Assembly: GCA_040255405.1 (NCBI GenBank)
Contig: JBDZUX010000007.1
Coordinates: 46,712-110,711 of the forward strand
Reading direction: 5' to 3'
From: 66-474 sp040255405
Lineage (GTDB): Bacteria; Pseudomonadota; Gammaproteobacteria; Xanthomonadales; Rhodanobacteraceae
DNA length: 64,000 nucleotides
Positions 53,259-62,179 of this stretch are shown piece by piece. The notes beneath the pieces are model-generated. The model ran no database searches, was not told the origin of the DNA, and saw only the letters and a program-made list of their open reading frames with translations. Position 1 is the first letter of the stretch; every line of letters starts with the position of its first letter. Made by a program: the position numbers and the translations under genes.

Positions 53259-54264
53259 TGCCGGTTCCGTGCACCTCCTCGGCTTCGACAACGGCGTGGG
53301 CTTGTCGCGCGACCTGCACCTGCTCGCCGCGCACCTGCGCGCGCGCGGTTACCGCGTGCAGTTCACCAGCACCCGCCGGCGCGGCGGCCTGCCGGGGCTG
53401 ATCCAGCGCATCAAGGGCAAATGCCATGTGTGGCGACTGGTGCACCGGCGCCGCCGCGGGCAACCCCCGCCGTTCGATTTCGTGCTGATGGAAGAACACA
53501 TCGTGACGGCCTGCCTGGACGATGCACCGCGCCGCGTGTTGCTGCCGCATCCGGAATGGTTTCTGCCGCGCGACATGGATGCCTTGCACCGCATCGACCT
53601 CGTGCTCACGAAAACGCGGGAAGCGCAACGCATCTTTGCCGGCAAAGGGTGCCGCACGCTCTGCATCGGCTTCACCAGCGACGATCGCCGCGACCTGTCG
53701 GTGCCACGGGAACGCGCATTTTTCCACCTCGCCGGCTCCAGTCGCACCAAGAACACCGGGCCGCTGCTGGCGCTGTGGCGCCGGCACCCGGAATGGCCGC
53801 GGCTGACCGTGGTGCAGCACCCGAAGGAAGCGAAGCCTGAAGCGCCCGCGGCGAACATCGAGCACCGCATCGGCTACCTCGTGGACGGGGAGCTGAAACG
53901 CTTGCAGAACGTGCACCGCTTCCACCTGTGCCCCTCGGCCACCGAAGGCTTCGGCCATTACATCGTCGAGGCGATGAGCGTGGGTGCGGTGGTGATCACG
54001 CTGGACGCGCCGCCGATGAACGAGATGATCACGCCCGAACGCGGGGTGCTGGTGCCGTGGTCGCACACCGGCCGCCAGCACCTTGCGACCACTTTCCACT
54101 TCGAAGATGCGGCGATGGAACAAGCAATCGAACATGCGCTCGCCATGGATGATGCCCGTTGCGATGCCCTGGGTTCGGCGTCGCGCGCGTGGTATGAAGC
54201 CGAGCGCGCCGCCCTGCCGGACCGGCTGGATGCCGCGTTGCGCGGCATGGTGGCGCACCCATGA
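53239..54264 (+). CDS. GT-B glycosyltransferase, paralogue 1
   Basis: 341 residues. The C-terminal half has the family GT4-like sugar-nucleotide site CPSATEGFGHYIVEAMSVGA followed by TLDAPPMNEMITPERGVLV. The middle has FHLAGSSRTKNTGPLLALWR. The N-terminal half is FDNGVGLSRDLHLLAAHLRA and LLPHPEWFLPRDM. It is clearly homologous to 54261-55250 and 58653-59675. ATG 53239 lies inside the end of the previous gene. Donor and acceptor are unknown; the nearby gmd and rmd-like genes suggest a GDP-deoxyhexose donor (inference). Confidence 0.83.
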   Translation: MNPTATDAGSVHLLGFDNGVGLSRDLHLLAAHLRARGYRVQFTSTRRRGGLPGLIQRIKGKCHVWRLVHRRRRGQPPPFDFVLMEEHIVTACLDDAPRRVLLPHPEWFLPRDMDALHRIDLVLTKTREAQRIFAGKGCRTLCIGFTSDDRRDLSVPRERAFFHLAGSSRTKNTGPLLALWRRHPEWPRLTVVQHPKEAKPEAPAANIEHRIGYLVDGELKRLQNVHRFHLCPSATEGFGHYIVEAMSVGAVVITLDAPPMNEMITPERGVLVPWSHTGRQHLATTFHFEDAAMEQAIEHALAMDDARCDALGSASRAWYEAERAALPDRLDAALRGMVAHP

Positions 54265-55250
54265 TCCGCGTCAACCTGGTCGCGCGCGACAACGGTTTCG
54301 GACTCAGCCGGAACCTGCACCTGCTGCAGGACGCGCTGGCTGCCGCCGGTTTCGACGTCACCGTCAGCGGCATCCGCCGCGGTGCGCTGCGCAAGATCCT
54401 GCATCCCGCGCGACTGCGCGTCCAATCGTTCGCGCGCCGGCTCGCCGGCCGCGGCGCGCAGCGCTGGGACGTGAACCTGATGCTGGAACGCGTGCGACCC
54501 GAATACCTCGCCACCGCGCACCGCAACGTGCTGCTGCCCCACCCGGAATGGTTCGATGAACGCGACCGCCGATGGCTGCCGCGCCTCGATCGCGCCTTCG
54601 TGCTGACGCGCCATGCCATCCCGATATTCGAATCGCTGGGTTTGCAGACCGAATACACCGGGTTCACCAGCGAGGACCGCCGCGATCCGTCGGTACCGCG
54701 CGAACGCGCGTTCTTCCACCTGGCCGGACGCAGCGCCAACAAGGGCACGGACACGCTGCTCGCAACGTGGCGCAAGCACCCCGAATGGCCGCGCCTCACG
54801 GTGCTGCAGAGTCCGCGCGCCGCGCGCGAAGTCGTGCACGGGCCGAACATGGTGCACCGGGTCGATTACATTCCCGACGACGAACTGCAGCGCATCCAGA
54901 ACGCCCATCGGTTCCACCTGTGCCCGTCCGAAACCGAAGGTTTTGGGCATTACCTCGTCGAGGCGATGGGCGTGGGCGCGGTGGTCGTGACACTCGACGC
55001 CCCGCCGATGAATGAAATGGTTACGCCCGAACGCGGCGCACTGATCGTGCCTTCGCGTACCGGCACGCAAAGCCTGGCCACCACGTACTTCTACGACCAA
55101 GCCGGGCTGGAGCGCACGATCGAACACCTGCTGTCCTTGCCCGACAACGAACTCGACCGCACGGGCGCCGCCGCGCGAACCTGGTTCGAGGACAACGATC
55201 GCGCCTTCAGAGCGCGGATCGCCGAAGCCGTCCGCGCGCTCGTCCTCTGA
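54261..55250 (+). CDS. GT-B glycosyltransferase, paralogue 2
   Basis: 329 residues, homologous along its length to the preceding gene. NLVARDNGFGLSRNLHLLQD, VLLPHPEWFDERDRRWLPRL, FTSEDRRDPSVPRERAFFHL and CPSETEGFGHYLVEAMGVGA correspond block by block. The EGFG...VEAM pair is the retaining GT-B signature. Start coupled as ATGA. The last of the first plus-strand set; a double repeat follows. Confidence 0.83.
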   Translation: MIRVNLVARDNGFGLSRNLHLLQDALAAAGFDVTVSGIRRGALRKILHPARLRVQSFARRLAGRGAQRWDVNLMLERVRPEYLATAHRNVLLPHPEWFDERDRRWLPRLDRAFVLTRHAIPIFESLGLQTEYTGFTSEDRRDPSVPRERAFFHLAGRSANKGTDTLLATWRKHPEWPRLTVLQSPRAAREVVHGPNMVHRVDYIPDDELQRIQNAHRFHLCPSETEGFGHYLVEAMGVGAVVVTLDAPPMNEMVTPERGALIVPSRTGTQSLATTYFYDQAGLERTIEHLLSLPDNELDRTGAAARTWFEDNDRAFRARIAEAVRALVL

Positions 55251-55280
55251 CAGGGTGACAGGCCGCGGTGGGTACGCCAC

Positions 55281-55314
55281 GGCGGGATTCGCTGCGCTTC
55301 TCCCGCCCTGCGCC
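55281..55314. repeat. Family C half copy, inverted
   Basis: GGCGGGATTCGCTGCGCTTC followed by TCCCGCCCTGCG. This is the inverse of the left half of 15807-15872 and 24064-24136. It abuts the family B copy just downstream. Confidence 0.6.
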
Positions 55315-55325
55315 GATCCGACCTG

Positions 55326-55450
55326 GCTCTCCGGAGGGGCAGAGTGAAGCGAACGCGCGCGAAGCGCCGGGTGAGGGTTCGGGTCCGCGCAACACCACGC
55401 GCAGCGCAAGCCCCGTACCCTCAATCCCGACCCCTCTCCCCGAGAGAGGC
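55326..55450. repeat. Family B repeat, intergenic
   Basis: GGCTCTCCGGAGGGGC, GCGCCGGGTGAGGGTTCGGG, a middle segment and CCCCTCTCCCCGAGAGAGG. It has the same order of blocks as the copy inside the molybdoenzyme gene (31236-31363), which shows the unit is about 125 bp. Lies between convergent glycosyltransferase and reductase genes. Confidence 0.75.
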
Positions 55451-55462
55451 AAGCCGCCAGCA

Positions 55463-56380
55463 TCAGCCAACGCCGGCGTACATCCAGCGCAACGTTTCTT
55501 CCAGCGGTATCGACGGCGCGAAGCCGGTGAGTTCGTGCAGGCGCGCGTTCGAACCCACCAGCCGCTTGACCTCGTTGCTGCGCACGAACGCGGGATTCAC
55601 CCGAACCTCGATTTCGTAACCGGCGATGCGCGCCATCGTGTCCAGCACGCCACGCAACGCGTGCGCGGTGCCGGAACAAAGGTTGACCACCTCGCCCGCG
55701 GGGGCCTTCCCGATGATTGCGGCGTATGCGCGCGCGATGTCGCGCACGTCCGAGAAATCCCGCGCCACGTCGGTATTGCCAAGTTCGATCGTGCTTTCGC
55801 GGCGACGGAAATGCGCGACGATCTTCGGGATCAGGAAGTTTTCGTGCTGGCCCACGCCGGTGTAGTTGAACGGCCGCACCAGCACGACCGGCAGGCGATC
55901 CAGCCACAGCCGCGCCATGTATTCCATCGCGAGCTTGGACACCGCGTAATCGTTGGCCGGCGCGGGCGCCGTGTTTTCATCGATGGGATCGGCCGCGGCG
56001 TTGCCGTAGATGTTGGCGCTGCTGGCCAGCACCACGCTGCGGGGTTGCACGCTCGCCTCGGCCAGGGCTTCCAGCAGGTTGCGCGTGCCGACCACGTTGG
56101 TGCGGTAGATTTCGTCCGCATCGCCATGCGCGACGAACGAAATCGCCGCGAGGTGCAGCACCACGTCGGCGCGCGCCTCCGACACTACCCGGCGGACCGC
56201 CGCACGATCCAGCAGGTTCGCGCGCAGCACGCCCTCGCGCGGTGGATCGCCGTCGTGCGCCAACCCCACGACTTCGTAACCGGCCGCTTCCAGTTCGGCC
56301 GCGACGTAGCGGCCGGTGAAGCCGTGGCAACCGGTCAACAGCGCGCGCCGCGGTGGATGGTGGGTGCGGGTGCGCATCAT
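55463..56380 (-). CDS. NAD(P)-dependent nucleotide-sugar reductase (Rmd-like)
   Basis: Extended short-chain dehydrogenase, 305 residues. NAD loop LLTGCHGFTGRYVAAELEAA, catalytic ASSANIYG and YAVSKLAMEYMARL (YxxxK), and VRPFNYTGVGQHENFLIPKI. The close pairing with gmd and this motif set fit GDP-6-deoxy-4-keto-D-mannose reductase (Rmd), giving GDP-D-rhamnose. Other 4-keto reductases are possible. ATG 56380 is followed directly by a second ATG. Confidence 0.82.
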   Translation of the reverse strand: MMRTRTHHPPRRALLTGCHGFTGRYVAAELEAAGYEVVGLAHDGDPPREGVLRANLLDRAAVRRVVSEARADVVLHLAAISFVAHGDADEIYRTNVVGTRNLLEALAEASVQPRSVVLASSANIYGNAAADPIDENTAPAPANDYAVSKLAMEYMARLWLDRLPVVLVRPFNYTGVGQHENFLIPKIVAHFRRRESTIELGNTDVARDFSDVRDIARAYAAIIGKAPAGEVVNLCSGTAHALRGVLDTMARIAGYEIEVRVNPAFVRSNEVKRLVGSNARLHELTGFAPSIPLEETLRWMYAGVG

Positions 56381-56396
56381 CTCGGGGTGTGTTCAA

Positions 56397-56533
56397 AGCG
56401 GCTGTTGTGAAAAGTCAGAGCCTGCCCCCGAAGTGCTTCTGATCGGGGGCCAAGGATGGCCGTTCTGATCTGCATGGCTTGGATGTTATCCGGATCGGGT
56501 TCATCCCAACTGCAGCGATCACGGACGATCGCA
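56397..56533 (-). repeat. Intercistronic two-hairpin element, family D, copy 3
   Basis: AGCGGCTGTTGTGAAAAGTC, then an added GCCCCCG/CGGGGGC hairpin, GGCC-AAGGAT-GGCC, CGTTCTG, a variable middle and GCGATC-ACGGAC-GATCGC. The right end touches the gmd stop codon. Orientation relative to transcription is the same as in copies 1 and 2. Confidence 0.8.
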
Positions 56534-57568
56534 CTAAAATGACACGCCACGTTCGACCCGCTTCAAATCGGCTTCCACCATCATCCGGCACAGGTCTTCC
56601 AGTGAGGTCTTCGCCTGCCAGCCCAGCACCTCGTGCGCGTGCGTGGCATCGCCGATCAGCATGTCGACTTCCGCAGGCCGGTAGAACTTCGGGTTGATCC
56701 GGACGACTACCTTGGCCGTGTCGGTGCGGATGCCGGTTTCGCCCTCATCCTTGCCCCGCCACTCGATGTCGATGCCAACCGCCTTGAAGGCCAGCGTCGC
56801 GAAGTCGCGCACGGTTTCGGCACGGCCGGTGGCCAGTACGAACGTGTCGGGTTGCCTTGCCTGAAGCATCCGCCACATGCCTTCGACATAGTCGGCGGCA
56901 TAACCCCAATCGCGCCTGGCGTCGAGATTGCCGAGTTCCAGGTGTTCCTGCCTCCCGAGCTTGATCCGCGCCACCGCGTCGGTGATCTTGCGGGTCACGA
57001 ACTCCCGCCCGCGCAGCGGCGATTCGTGGTTGAACAGGATGCCGCTGGCGCCGAAGATCCCGAAGGACTCGCGGTAGTTGACCGTGCTCCAGTGGGCGAA
57101 CAGCTTGGCCACGCCGTACGGACTGCGCGGCCAGAACATCGTGTGTTCGTTCTGCGGCACCGCCTGCACCTTGCCGAACATCTCGGACGTGGAAGCCTGA
57201 TAGAAGCGCGTGTCCGGCTTCACCGTGCGGATCGCCTCCAGCAAGTGCAGTGCGCCAAGACCGGTGATCTTGGCCGTGGTGATCGGTTGCTCGAACGACA
57301 CCCCGACGAAACTCTGCGCGGCGAGGTTGTAGACCTCATCCGGCTGGGCTTTCCCGATCAGGCGCAGGCTGCAACCGGGATCGGTGAGGTCGTACTCGAC
57401 CAGCTCCAGGTTGGGGTGCACCGCCACGCCCAGCTCCTCCAGCCGCCAGAAGTTCACCGAACTGGTGCGCCGGTATGCGCCGTGGACCTTGTAGCCCTTT
57501 TCCAGCAGCAGCCGCGTCAGGTAAGCCCCGTCCTGACCGGAAATGCCCGTGATCAATGCGGATTTCAT
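56534..57568 (-). CDS. gmd: GDP-mannose 4,6-dehydratase
   Basis: Converts GDP-mannose to GDP-4-keto-6-deoxymannose, 344 residues. SALITGISGQDGAYLTRLLL, GAYRRTSSVNFWRLEELGV, the catalytic STSEMFGKVQ and RSPYGVAKLFAHW (YxxxK), NHESPLRGREFVTRKITDAV and DARRDWGYAADYVEGMWRML are typical Gmd blocks. ATG 57568 fits the family start. Directly upstream of the rmd-like gene with a family D element between. Confidence 0.95.
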   Translation of the reverse strand: MKSALITGISGQDGAYLTRLLLEKGYKVHGAYRRTSSVNFWRLEELGVAVHPNLELVEYDLTDPGCSLRLIGKAQPDEVYNLAAQSFVGVSFEQPITTAKITGLGALHLLEAIRTVKPDTRFYQASTSEMFGKVQAVPQNEHTMFWPRSPYGVAKLFAHWSTVNYRESFGIFGASGILFNHESPLRGREFVTRKITDAVARIKLGRQEHLELGNLDARRDWGYAADYVEGMWRMLQARQPDTFVLATGRAETVRDFATLAFKAVGIDIEWRGKDEGETGIRTDTAKVVVRINPKFYRPAEVDMLIGDATHAHEVLGWQAKTSLEDLCRMMVEADLKRVERGVSF

Positions 57569-57641
57569 AATGCCTCGTTGCGAATGCTGCCGTTCGCGGC
57601 AACCATTGCCGACGAAACGCGACCCGTCATTTTGCCAGCCG

Positions 57642-58436
57642 CTATCCTGTCGCGCGATAGTTGCCCTCGTCCGCGTATTGCAGCAGCCACAACCGCGCGA
57701 ATTTCTCGCGCACGTAATCGGCTTCCATGCACGCGAACAGGAAGCCGCGCCAGCCATCGAGGAAACCCGCGCGCAACACGTAACCGCGCAGGAACCGCCA
57801 CCCGGGATTCACGATCAGGTTGTGCAGGCGTGCCCGCCGGCCGCTCGCGTGCATGTGGGCCGCCATCATGGCGGCGTAACGCCGATAGCGCGCGAGCTGG
57901 TCGTCCAGCGAACGGTAGGCGACGTGCTCCAGGTCGCCTGCGAGCGTCGCCACCTTGCCATCGACCACGGCATGTTCGTGGATTTCCCGGCCCGCGCGCC
58001 AACCGCCGCGGCGGCGGTCGAACAGGCGCAGCACCCGGTCGGGATAGGCATTGCCGTGATGCAGGAAAACGCCGAAATATTCGGTGCTGCGCGCAAAACG
58101 GAATCCGGCGAAATCGTCGAATCCGCTGTCGCGCACCGCCTCGATGGAAGCCCGCAACGCGGGCGTGACGCGTTCGTCGGCGTCGAGGCACAGTACCCAT
58201 TCATGCTGCGCCTGCCCCACCGCGAAATCCTTCTGCGCACGGAATCCCCCGAACGCGTGTTCGATGACCCGCGCGCCATGGGCGGCGGCGATCTCGCGGG
58301 TGCCGTCGGTGGATCCGGAGTCGACCACGACGATGTCGTCGCAGAAGACGAGCGAGTCGAGGCACGCCGCGATGCGGTCGGCTTCGTTCAAGGTGATCAC
58401 GCAAGCGGCGAGCCGCGGCGCGTTGGTGAGCGGCAT
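57642..58436 (-). CDS. Glycosyltransferase family 2 (WaaE/KdtX-like)
   Basis: GT-A transferase, 264 residues. Start ACVITLNEADRIAACLDSLV, the first Asp in VVDSGSTDGTREIA, the DxD-like LDADERV and the C-terminal RAGREIHEHAVVDG. The short form and RLFDRRRGGW recall beta-1,4-glucosyl or heptosyl core transferases such as WaaE. Upstream of gmd on the same strand with a 73-bp gap. Confidence 0.86.
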   Translation of the reverse strand: MPLTNAPRLAACVITLNEADRIAACLDSLVFCDDIVVVDSGSTDGTREIAAAHGARVIEHAFGGFRAQKDFAVGQAQHEWVLCLDADERVTPALRASIEAVRDSGFDDFAGFRFARSTEYFGVFLHHGNAYPDRVLRLFDRRRGGWRAGREIHEHAVVDGKVATLAGDLEHVAYRSLDDQLARYRRYAAMMAAHMHASGRRARLHNLIVNPGWRFLRGYVLRAGFLDGWRGFLFACMEADYVREKFARLWLLQYADEGNYRATG

Positions 58437-58652
58437 GGAAGGTGCGCAGCCCCGGAGGACGGTTCCGGGACAAAGGGTAACCGAGCGCCGTGACCCACGT
58501 CATCGCAGAGGCGGCACCTCGAATGGATCGTGTTCCGGAAACGCAGCCACGACCCTGGGCCGGCGGCAACGATCGCCGATATCATGGGTCGTTCTGTCAG
58601 GGGACGGCCGGTGTGGATCGGCCACTGGACACGCGTACAAGGAACCACGCGG

Positions 58653-59675
58653 ATGACGACCGTCAATCTGGTTTTCTGGGACAACGGTTTCGGGCTGTCC
58701 CGCGATTCCCGGCTGCTCGCCGACGCATTGCGGCTCAACGGCTGCGAGGTCACCCTGACGGCGCTCGGCTGGAAGCAGGAGCACCGGCGCCGCCGCACCT
58801 GGATGCGCCCCTACGTGCGCGCCCAGCAGGCCTGGTCCGGGCTGCGCCGTCCGTGGCGCGCCCCGCGAATATTCGATCTCAACATCATGTTCGAGCACCT
58901 GTGGCCGGGCGAACTGGTGCGCTCGCGCTGCAACGTGGCGCTGCCCAACCCCGAATGGTTCGACCGCCGCGACCAGCATTTCGTGGACTCGATCGACCGC
59001 ATCTGGGCCAAGACGCACAACACCGCCTTGATCTTCACCCGGCTCGGCCGTCCGACCAGCTGGGTCGGCTTCCACAGCGATGACCGTTACGACCCCGCCG
59101 TTCCCCGCGAGCGCAAGTTCTTCCACCTCGCCGGCGGCAGCCGCATCAAAGGCACCGATCGGCTGATGGCGGTCTGGCGGCGGCATCCCGAATGGCCGAT
59201 GTTGACCGTCCTGCAGCATCCGCGCGAGGCGCACCCCGGCCCGTCCGCGCCGAACATCGTGCATCGGCTGGGTTACCTCGACGCGTCCAATCCTGCGCAT
59301 TACGCCGAGTTGAGGCGCCTGCAAAACAGCCATGCCTTCCACCTGTGTCTGTCGGAAACCGACGGCTGGGGCCACTACCTGGTCGAGGCGCTGGGCGTGG
59401 GCGCGGTGACGGTGACGGTGGACGCACCGCCGATGAACGAACTGGTCACGCCGGAGCGCGGCATCCTGGTGCCCTACGCGGACACCGGCAACATGGCGCT
59501 GGCCAGAACGTTTTATTTCGACGAACGCGCGCTGGAACAAGCCATCGAGCACGCGCTGAGCCTCGGCGACGCCGAACTGCGCGGGCTGGGCGAGCGCGCA
59601 CGCGCGTGGTTCATCCAGAACCGCAACATGTTCGTGCGGCGGGTGGGCGAGGCGCTGACCGCGACGCTGCATTGA
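58653..59675 (+). CDS. GT-B glycosyltransferase, paralogue 3
   Basis: 340 residues, the third paralogue of the 53239 and 54261 genes. LVFWDNGFGLSRDSRLLADA, VALPNPEWFDRRDQHFVDSI, FFHLAGGSRIKGTDRLMAVW, CLSETDGWGHYLVEALGVGA and VDAPPMNELVTPERGILVPY align without gaps of note. AAGGA precedes ATG 58653. The TGA stop overlaps the TTG of the next frame. Divergent from the GT2 gene. Confidence 0.83.
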   Translation: MTTVNLVFWDNGFGLSRDSRLLADALRLNGCEVTLTALGWKQEHRRRRTWMRPYVRAQQAWSGLRRPWRAPRIFDLNIMFEHLWPGELVRSRCNVALPNPEWFDRRDQHFVDSIDRIWAKTHNTALIFTRLGRPTSWVGFHSDDRYDPAVPRERKFFHLAGGSRIKGTDRLMAVWRRHPEWPMLTVLQHPREAHPGPSAPNIVHRLGYLDASNPAHYAELRRLQNSHAFHLCLSETDGWGHYLVEALGVGAVTVTVDAPPMNELVTPERGILVPYADTGNMALARTFYFDERALEQAIEHALSLGDAELRGLGERARAWFIQNRNMFVRRVGEALTATLH

Positions 59676-62125
59676 GCGGCAACCCGACATCCCGTGCGTC
59701 GTGGACGACGCGGCTGGCCTGGACGGCACTGGCCTTCCAGGCGTTCTTCGCGATGACCCACTTCGGAAAGTGGCTGCGGCCGGAATACGGGGGCGCCGTG
59801 GCGCTGCTGGCATTGTTGCTGGCGGGCGGGAAACGCTGGCGTGGGCTGGTCCGGCATCCCCTGCCGTGGCTGGTGCTGGCGTTCATCGCCTATGCCGTCT
59901 TGCAGGCGGCCTACGCTTCGCGACTGGCTCCGGTGCTGTCGTTCGGCAAGCATCTCTCCTACAACGCCGAACCGATCCGGGTCGGCATTTTGACGTGCGT
60001 GTTCGGAGCGTGGCTGGCGGAACGGCCGCGCCAGATGCCGCTGCTGCTCGGCTTGATGGTGGCGGGCTTCGTCATCGCCGCACTGGTATGCACCCCTTGG
60101 AGCCGCATCGATGCGATCGTTGCCGGCGCCTTGCGCCTGCGTCTTCGCTATGCCGAGAACATCGTGGGGGAATACGCGGCGATGGGACTCCTGCTGCTGT
60201 CCCTGTGCGCGCTATCGCGCCGCCCGCACCGTGACCGCCGCGCGAGGGTCGGCTTTGCCGTGGCGTTGGTGTTGGCGGGCGTGCCGCTGCTGGCGTGCCT
60301 GCTGTATGCGCAATCGCGTGGCGCCTGGCTGGCCGCGGTGTTGATGGTGCCGCTCGCCTTGTATGCCTGCCTGCGCGATGTCGATCGCGAGCGGCACCGT
60401 CCTGTGCTCATCGCGCTGGGCGTGGCGTTGCTCGCGGTGCTCACGGCATTGGTCGCCGGCGATGCCCTGGTGGCGCACCGACTGGCCGGCGGCGAGGCGA
60501 TCGCCGAAGCGCTGGCGCACGGCGACCTGGCGGATCTGCCGTCCAGCTCGGTCACCGTGCGCGTGCAGCTGGCCGCGCTCGGCTGGCACGCGTGGCTGGC
60601 GCATCCGTTGTGGGGCATCGGCCTGCGCAACATCCACCCGCTGATCGCCGCGAGCGGTATCCATATCGGGGGCTACGTGCCTCCGCATCTGCACGATGCC
60701 TACCTGCAGACCGTCGTCGGCTTGGGCGTCGTGGGCGCGGCGTTGCTGTTGGCTGCGTTCGTGTTGCTGGTGCGCGAGCTGTGGCTGGCGCGCCGTGCGG
60801 GCACTACCGGCAACGTGTTGTACTGGGCGTTGCTCGGATGCCTGGGCATCGTGCTGATCGTCAATCTTTTCGACTACCTGACCTGGCGCTTTGACTACTT
60901 GCGCGCACCCCTGGAATTGTTGCTCGGGTGCTGTTTCGCCCTGTCGCTGCGTCGTCGCCAGGAAGCCGGCGACGGCGACGGCGGCACCGCAATGATGCCG
61001 GGTTCCACCGCCATGCGCGCGCCGGAAGCCTCCGCTGGCGACTCCTCTGCGGAACGCGTCCGCACCCCAGGCATGCCGCCCCGCCTTGCCCCACCCCTCG
61101 TGATCCGCTTCGGCGCCTTCGGCGACATGGTGTTGCTGACGCCGCTGCTGCGCACGCTGCACCGGCGCTTCGGGCAGCCATGCCGGGTGCTGGGTTCGGG
61201 CGGCTGGCTGGAACCCTTGTTCGCCGGACATCCCGATGCAGGCGCCACGCTCAAGCTCGCCAGCCGCAAGCGCCCCTACTGGCTGGATGCCAGCCAGCGA
61301 AACCTGGTTGCGTTGCTGCGCGCGCAACCGCCCGGCCCGGTGTACGTGTGCGACGACCGGTCGATCGACAAGATCCGCTGGTTGTTGCAGCGCGCGCGCA
61401 TTCCGGACGGCCGCTGCGTGTTCGCGAATCCCGATTGCATGCTGCAAGAGGGCGAACACTGGATCGACCGCTGGCAACGCTTCGGCGCGATGACGCCGGC
61501 CGCCTTCGCCGACGCGCCGCAGGCCGACGCACCGGACGCGCCGTACCTGCACGTGGACGACGCCGACCGTGCCGACCTGCGGCAATGGCTGCGTGCATGC
61601 GGCTTCGACGACGCACCCCTGGTGCTGCTGCAACCGGGCAACAAGCGTACCTTGAAGCGCGGGCGCGCCGGGCAACTCGGTGACGACAAGCAATGGCCGC
61701 TGGCCCATTGGGTGGCGGTGATCCGCGCCGTGTTCGCGCGGCGGCCGGAGGCGAAAATCATCCTGTGCGGAGCGCCGCCCGAAGCCGGGTTGCTGCGCCA
61801 GATCGCCGGCGCCGCACATTCCGATCGCGTCCTTGCAGCCGGCGACGCATTGCCGCTGCGGCGCCTGCTGGCGTTGTGCGAACACGCCACCGCGATGATT
61901 TCGATCGACACCGGCCCTGCGCAGGCCGCGGCTGCGCTGGGATGTCCGTTGATCGTGTTGTATGGCGCGCAGCCACCGTCGCTGTGGCTGCCGCGCAGTC
62001 CGACCGGCAGTGCCGTCGTCGCCCTCGGCGGATTGCCGCAGCGCAACCGCGTGGACCAGATCGCGCCGGGCGAAGTGATCGCGGCATGGCAGACGTTGCC
62101 TTTGCGCGAAGTCGCGCACGCCTGA
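59672..62125 (+). CDS. O-antigen ligase-like protein fused to a GT9 heptosyltransferase
   Basis: One open frame of about 817 codons. Residues about 1-425 are a polytopic O-antigen ligase/polymerase (Wzy_C) domain: helices from LAWTALAFQAFFAMTHFGKW, LLYAQSRGAWLAAVLMVPLA, then the periplasmic loop AHPLWGIGLRNIHPLI and LHDAYLQTVVGLGVVGAALL. A loose linker (about 425-475) leads to a GT9 heptosyltransferase: LVIRFGAFGDMVLLTPLLRT, VLLQPGNKRTLKRG, KQWPLAHWVAVI and MISIDTGPAQAAAALGCPLI. TTG 59672, overlapping the previous stop, is the likely start; ATG 59753 is the alternative. Internal ATGs near 60992 could restart the second domain. Either a true fusion or an indel that removed a stop. Confidence 0.78.
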   Translation: MSGNPTSRASWTTRLAWTALAFQAFFAMTHFGKWLRPEYGGAVALLALLLAGGKRWRGLVRHPLPWLVLAFIAYAVLQAAYASRLAPVLSFGKHLSYNAEPIRVGILTCVFGAWLAERPRQMPLLLGLMVAGFVIAALVCTPWSRIDAIVAGALRLRLRYAENIVGEYAAMGLLLLSLCALSRRPHRDRRARVGFAVALVLAGVPLLACLLYAQSRGAWLAAVLMVPLALYACLRDVDRERHRPVLIALGVALLAVLTALVAGDALVAHRLAGGEAIAEALAHGDLADLPSSSVTVRVQLAALGWHAWLAHPLWGIGLRNIHPLIAASGIHIGGYVPPHLHDAYLQTVVGLGVVGAALLLAAFVLLVRELWLARRAGTTGNVLYWALLGCLGIVLIVNLFDYLTWRFDYLRAPLELLLGCCFALSLRRRQEAGDGDGGTAMMPGSTAMRAPEASAGDSSAERVRTPGMPPRLAPPLVIRFGAFGDMVLLTPLLRTLHRRFGQPCRVLGSGGWLEPLFAGHPDAGATLKLASRKRPYWLDASQRNLVALLRAQPPGPVYVCDDRSIDKIRWLLQRARIPDGRCVFANPDCMLQEGEHWIDRWQRFGAMTPAAFADAPQADAPDAPYLHVDDADRADLRQWLRACGFDDAPLVLLQPGNKRTLKRGRAGQLGDDKQWPLAHWVAVIRAVFARRPEAKIILCGAPPEAGLLRQIAGAAHSDRVLAAGDALPLRRLLALCEHATAMISIDTGPAQAAAALGCPLIVLYGAQPPSLWLPRSPTGSAVVALGGLPQRNRVDQIAPGEVIAAWQTLPLREVAHA

Positions 62126-62179
62126 GGCGCCAGGCGTCCCATTACACTCGCAGCGCACTGCGGCGCATCCAAACACATA

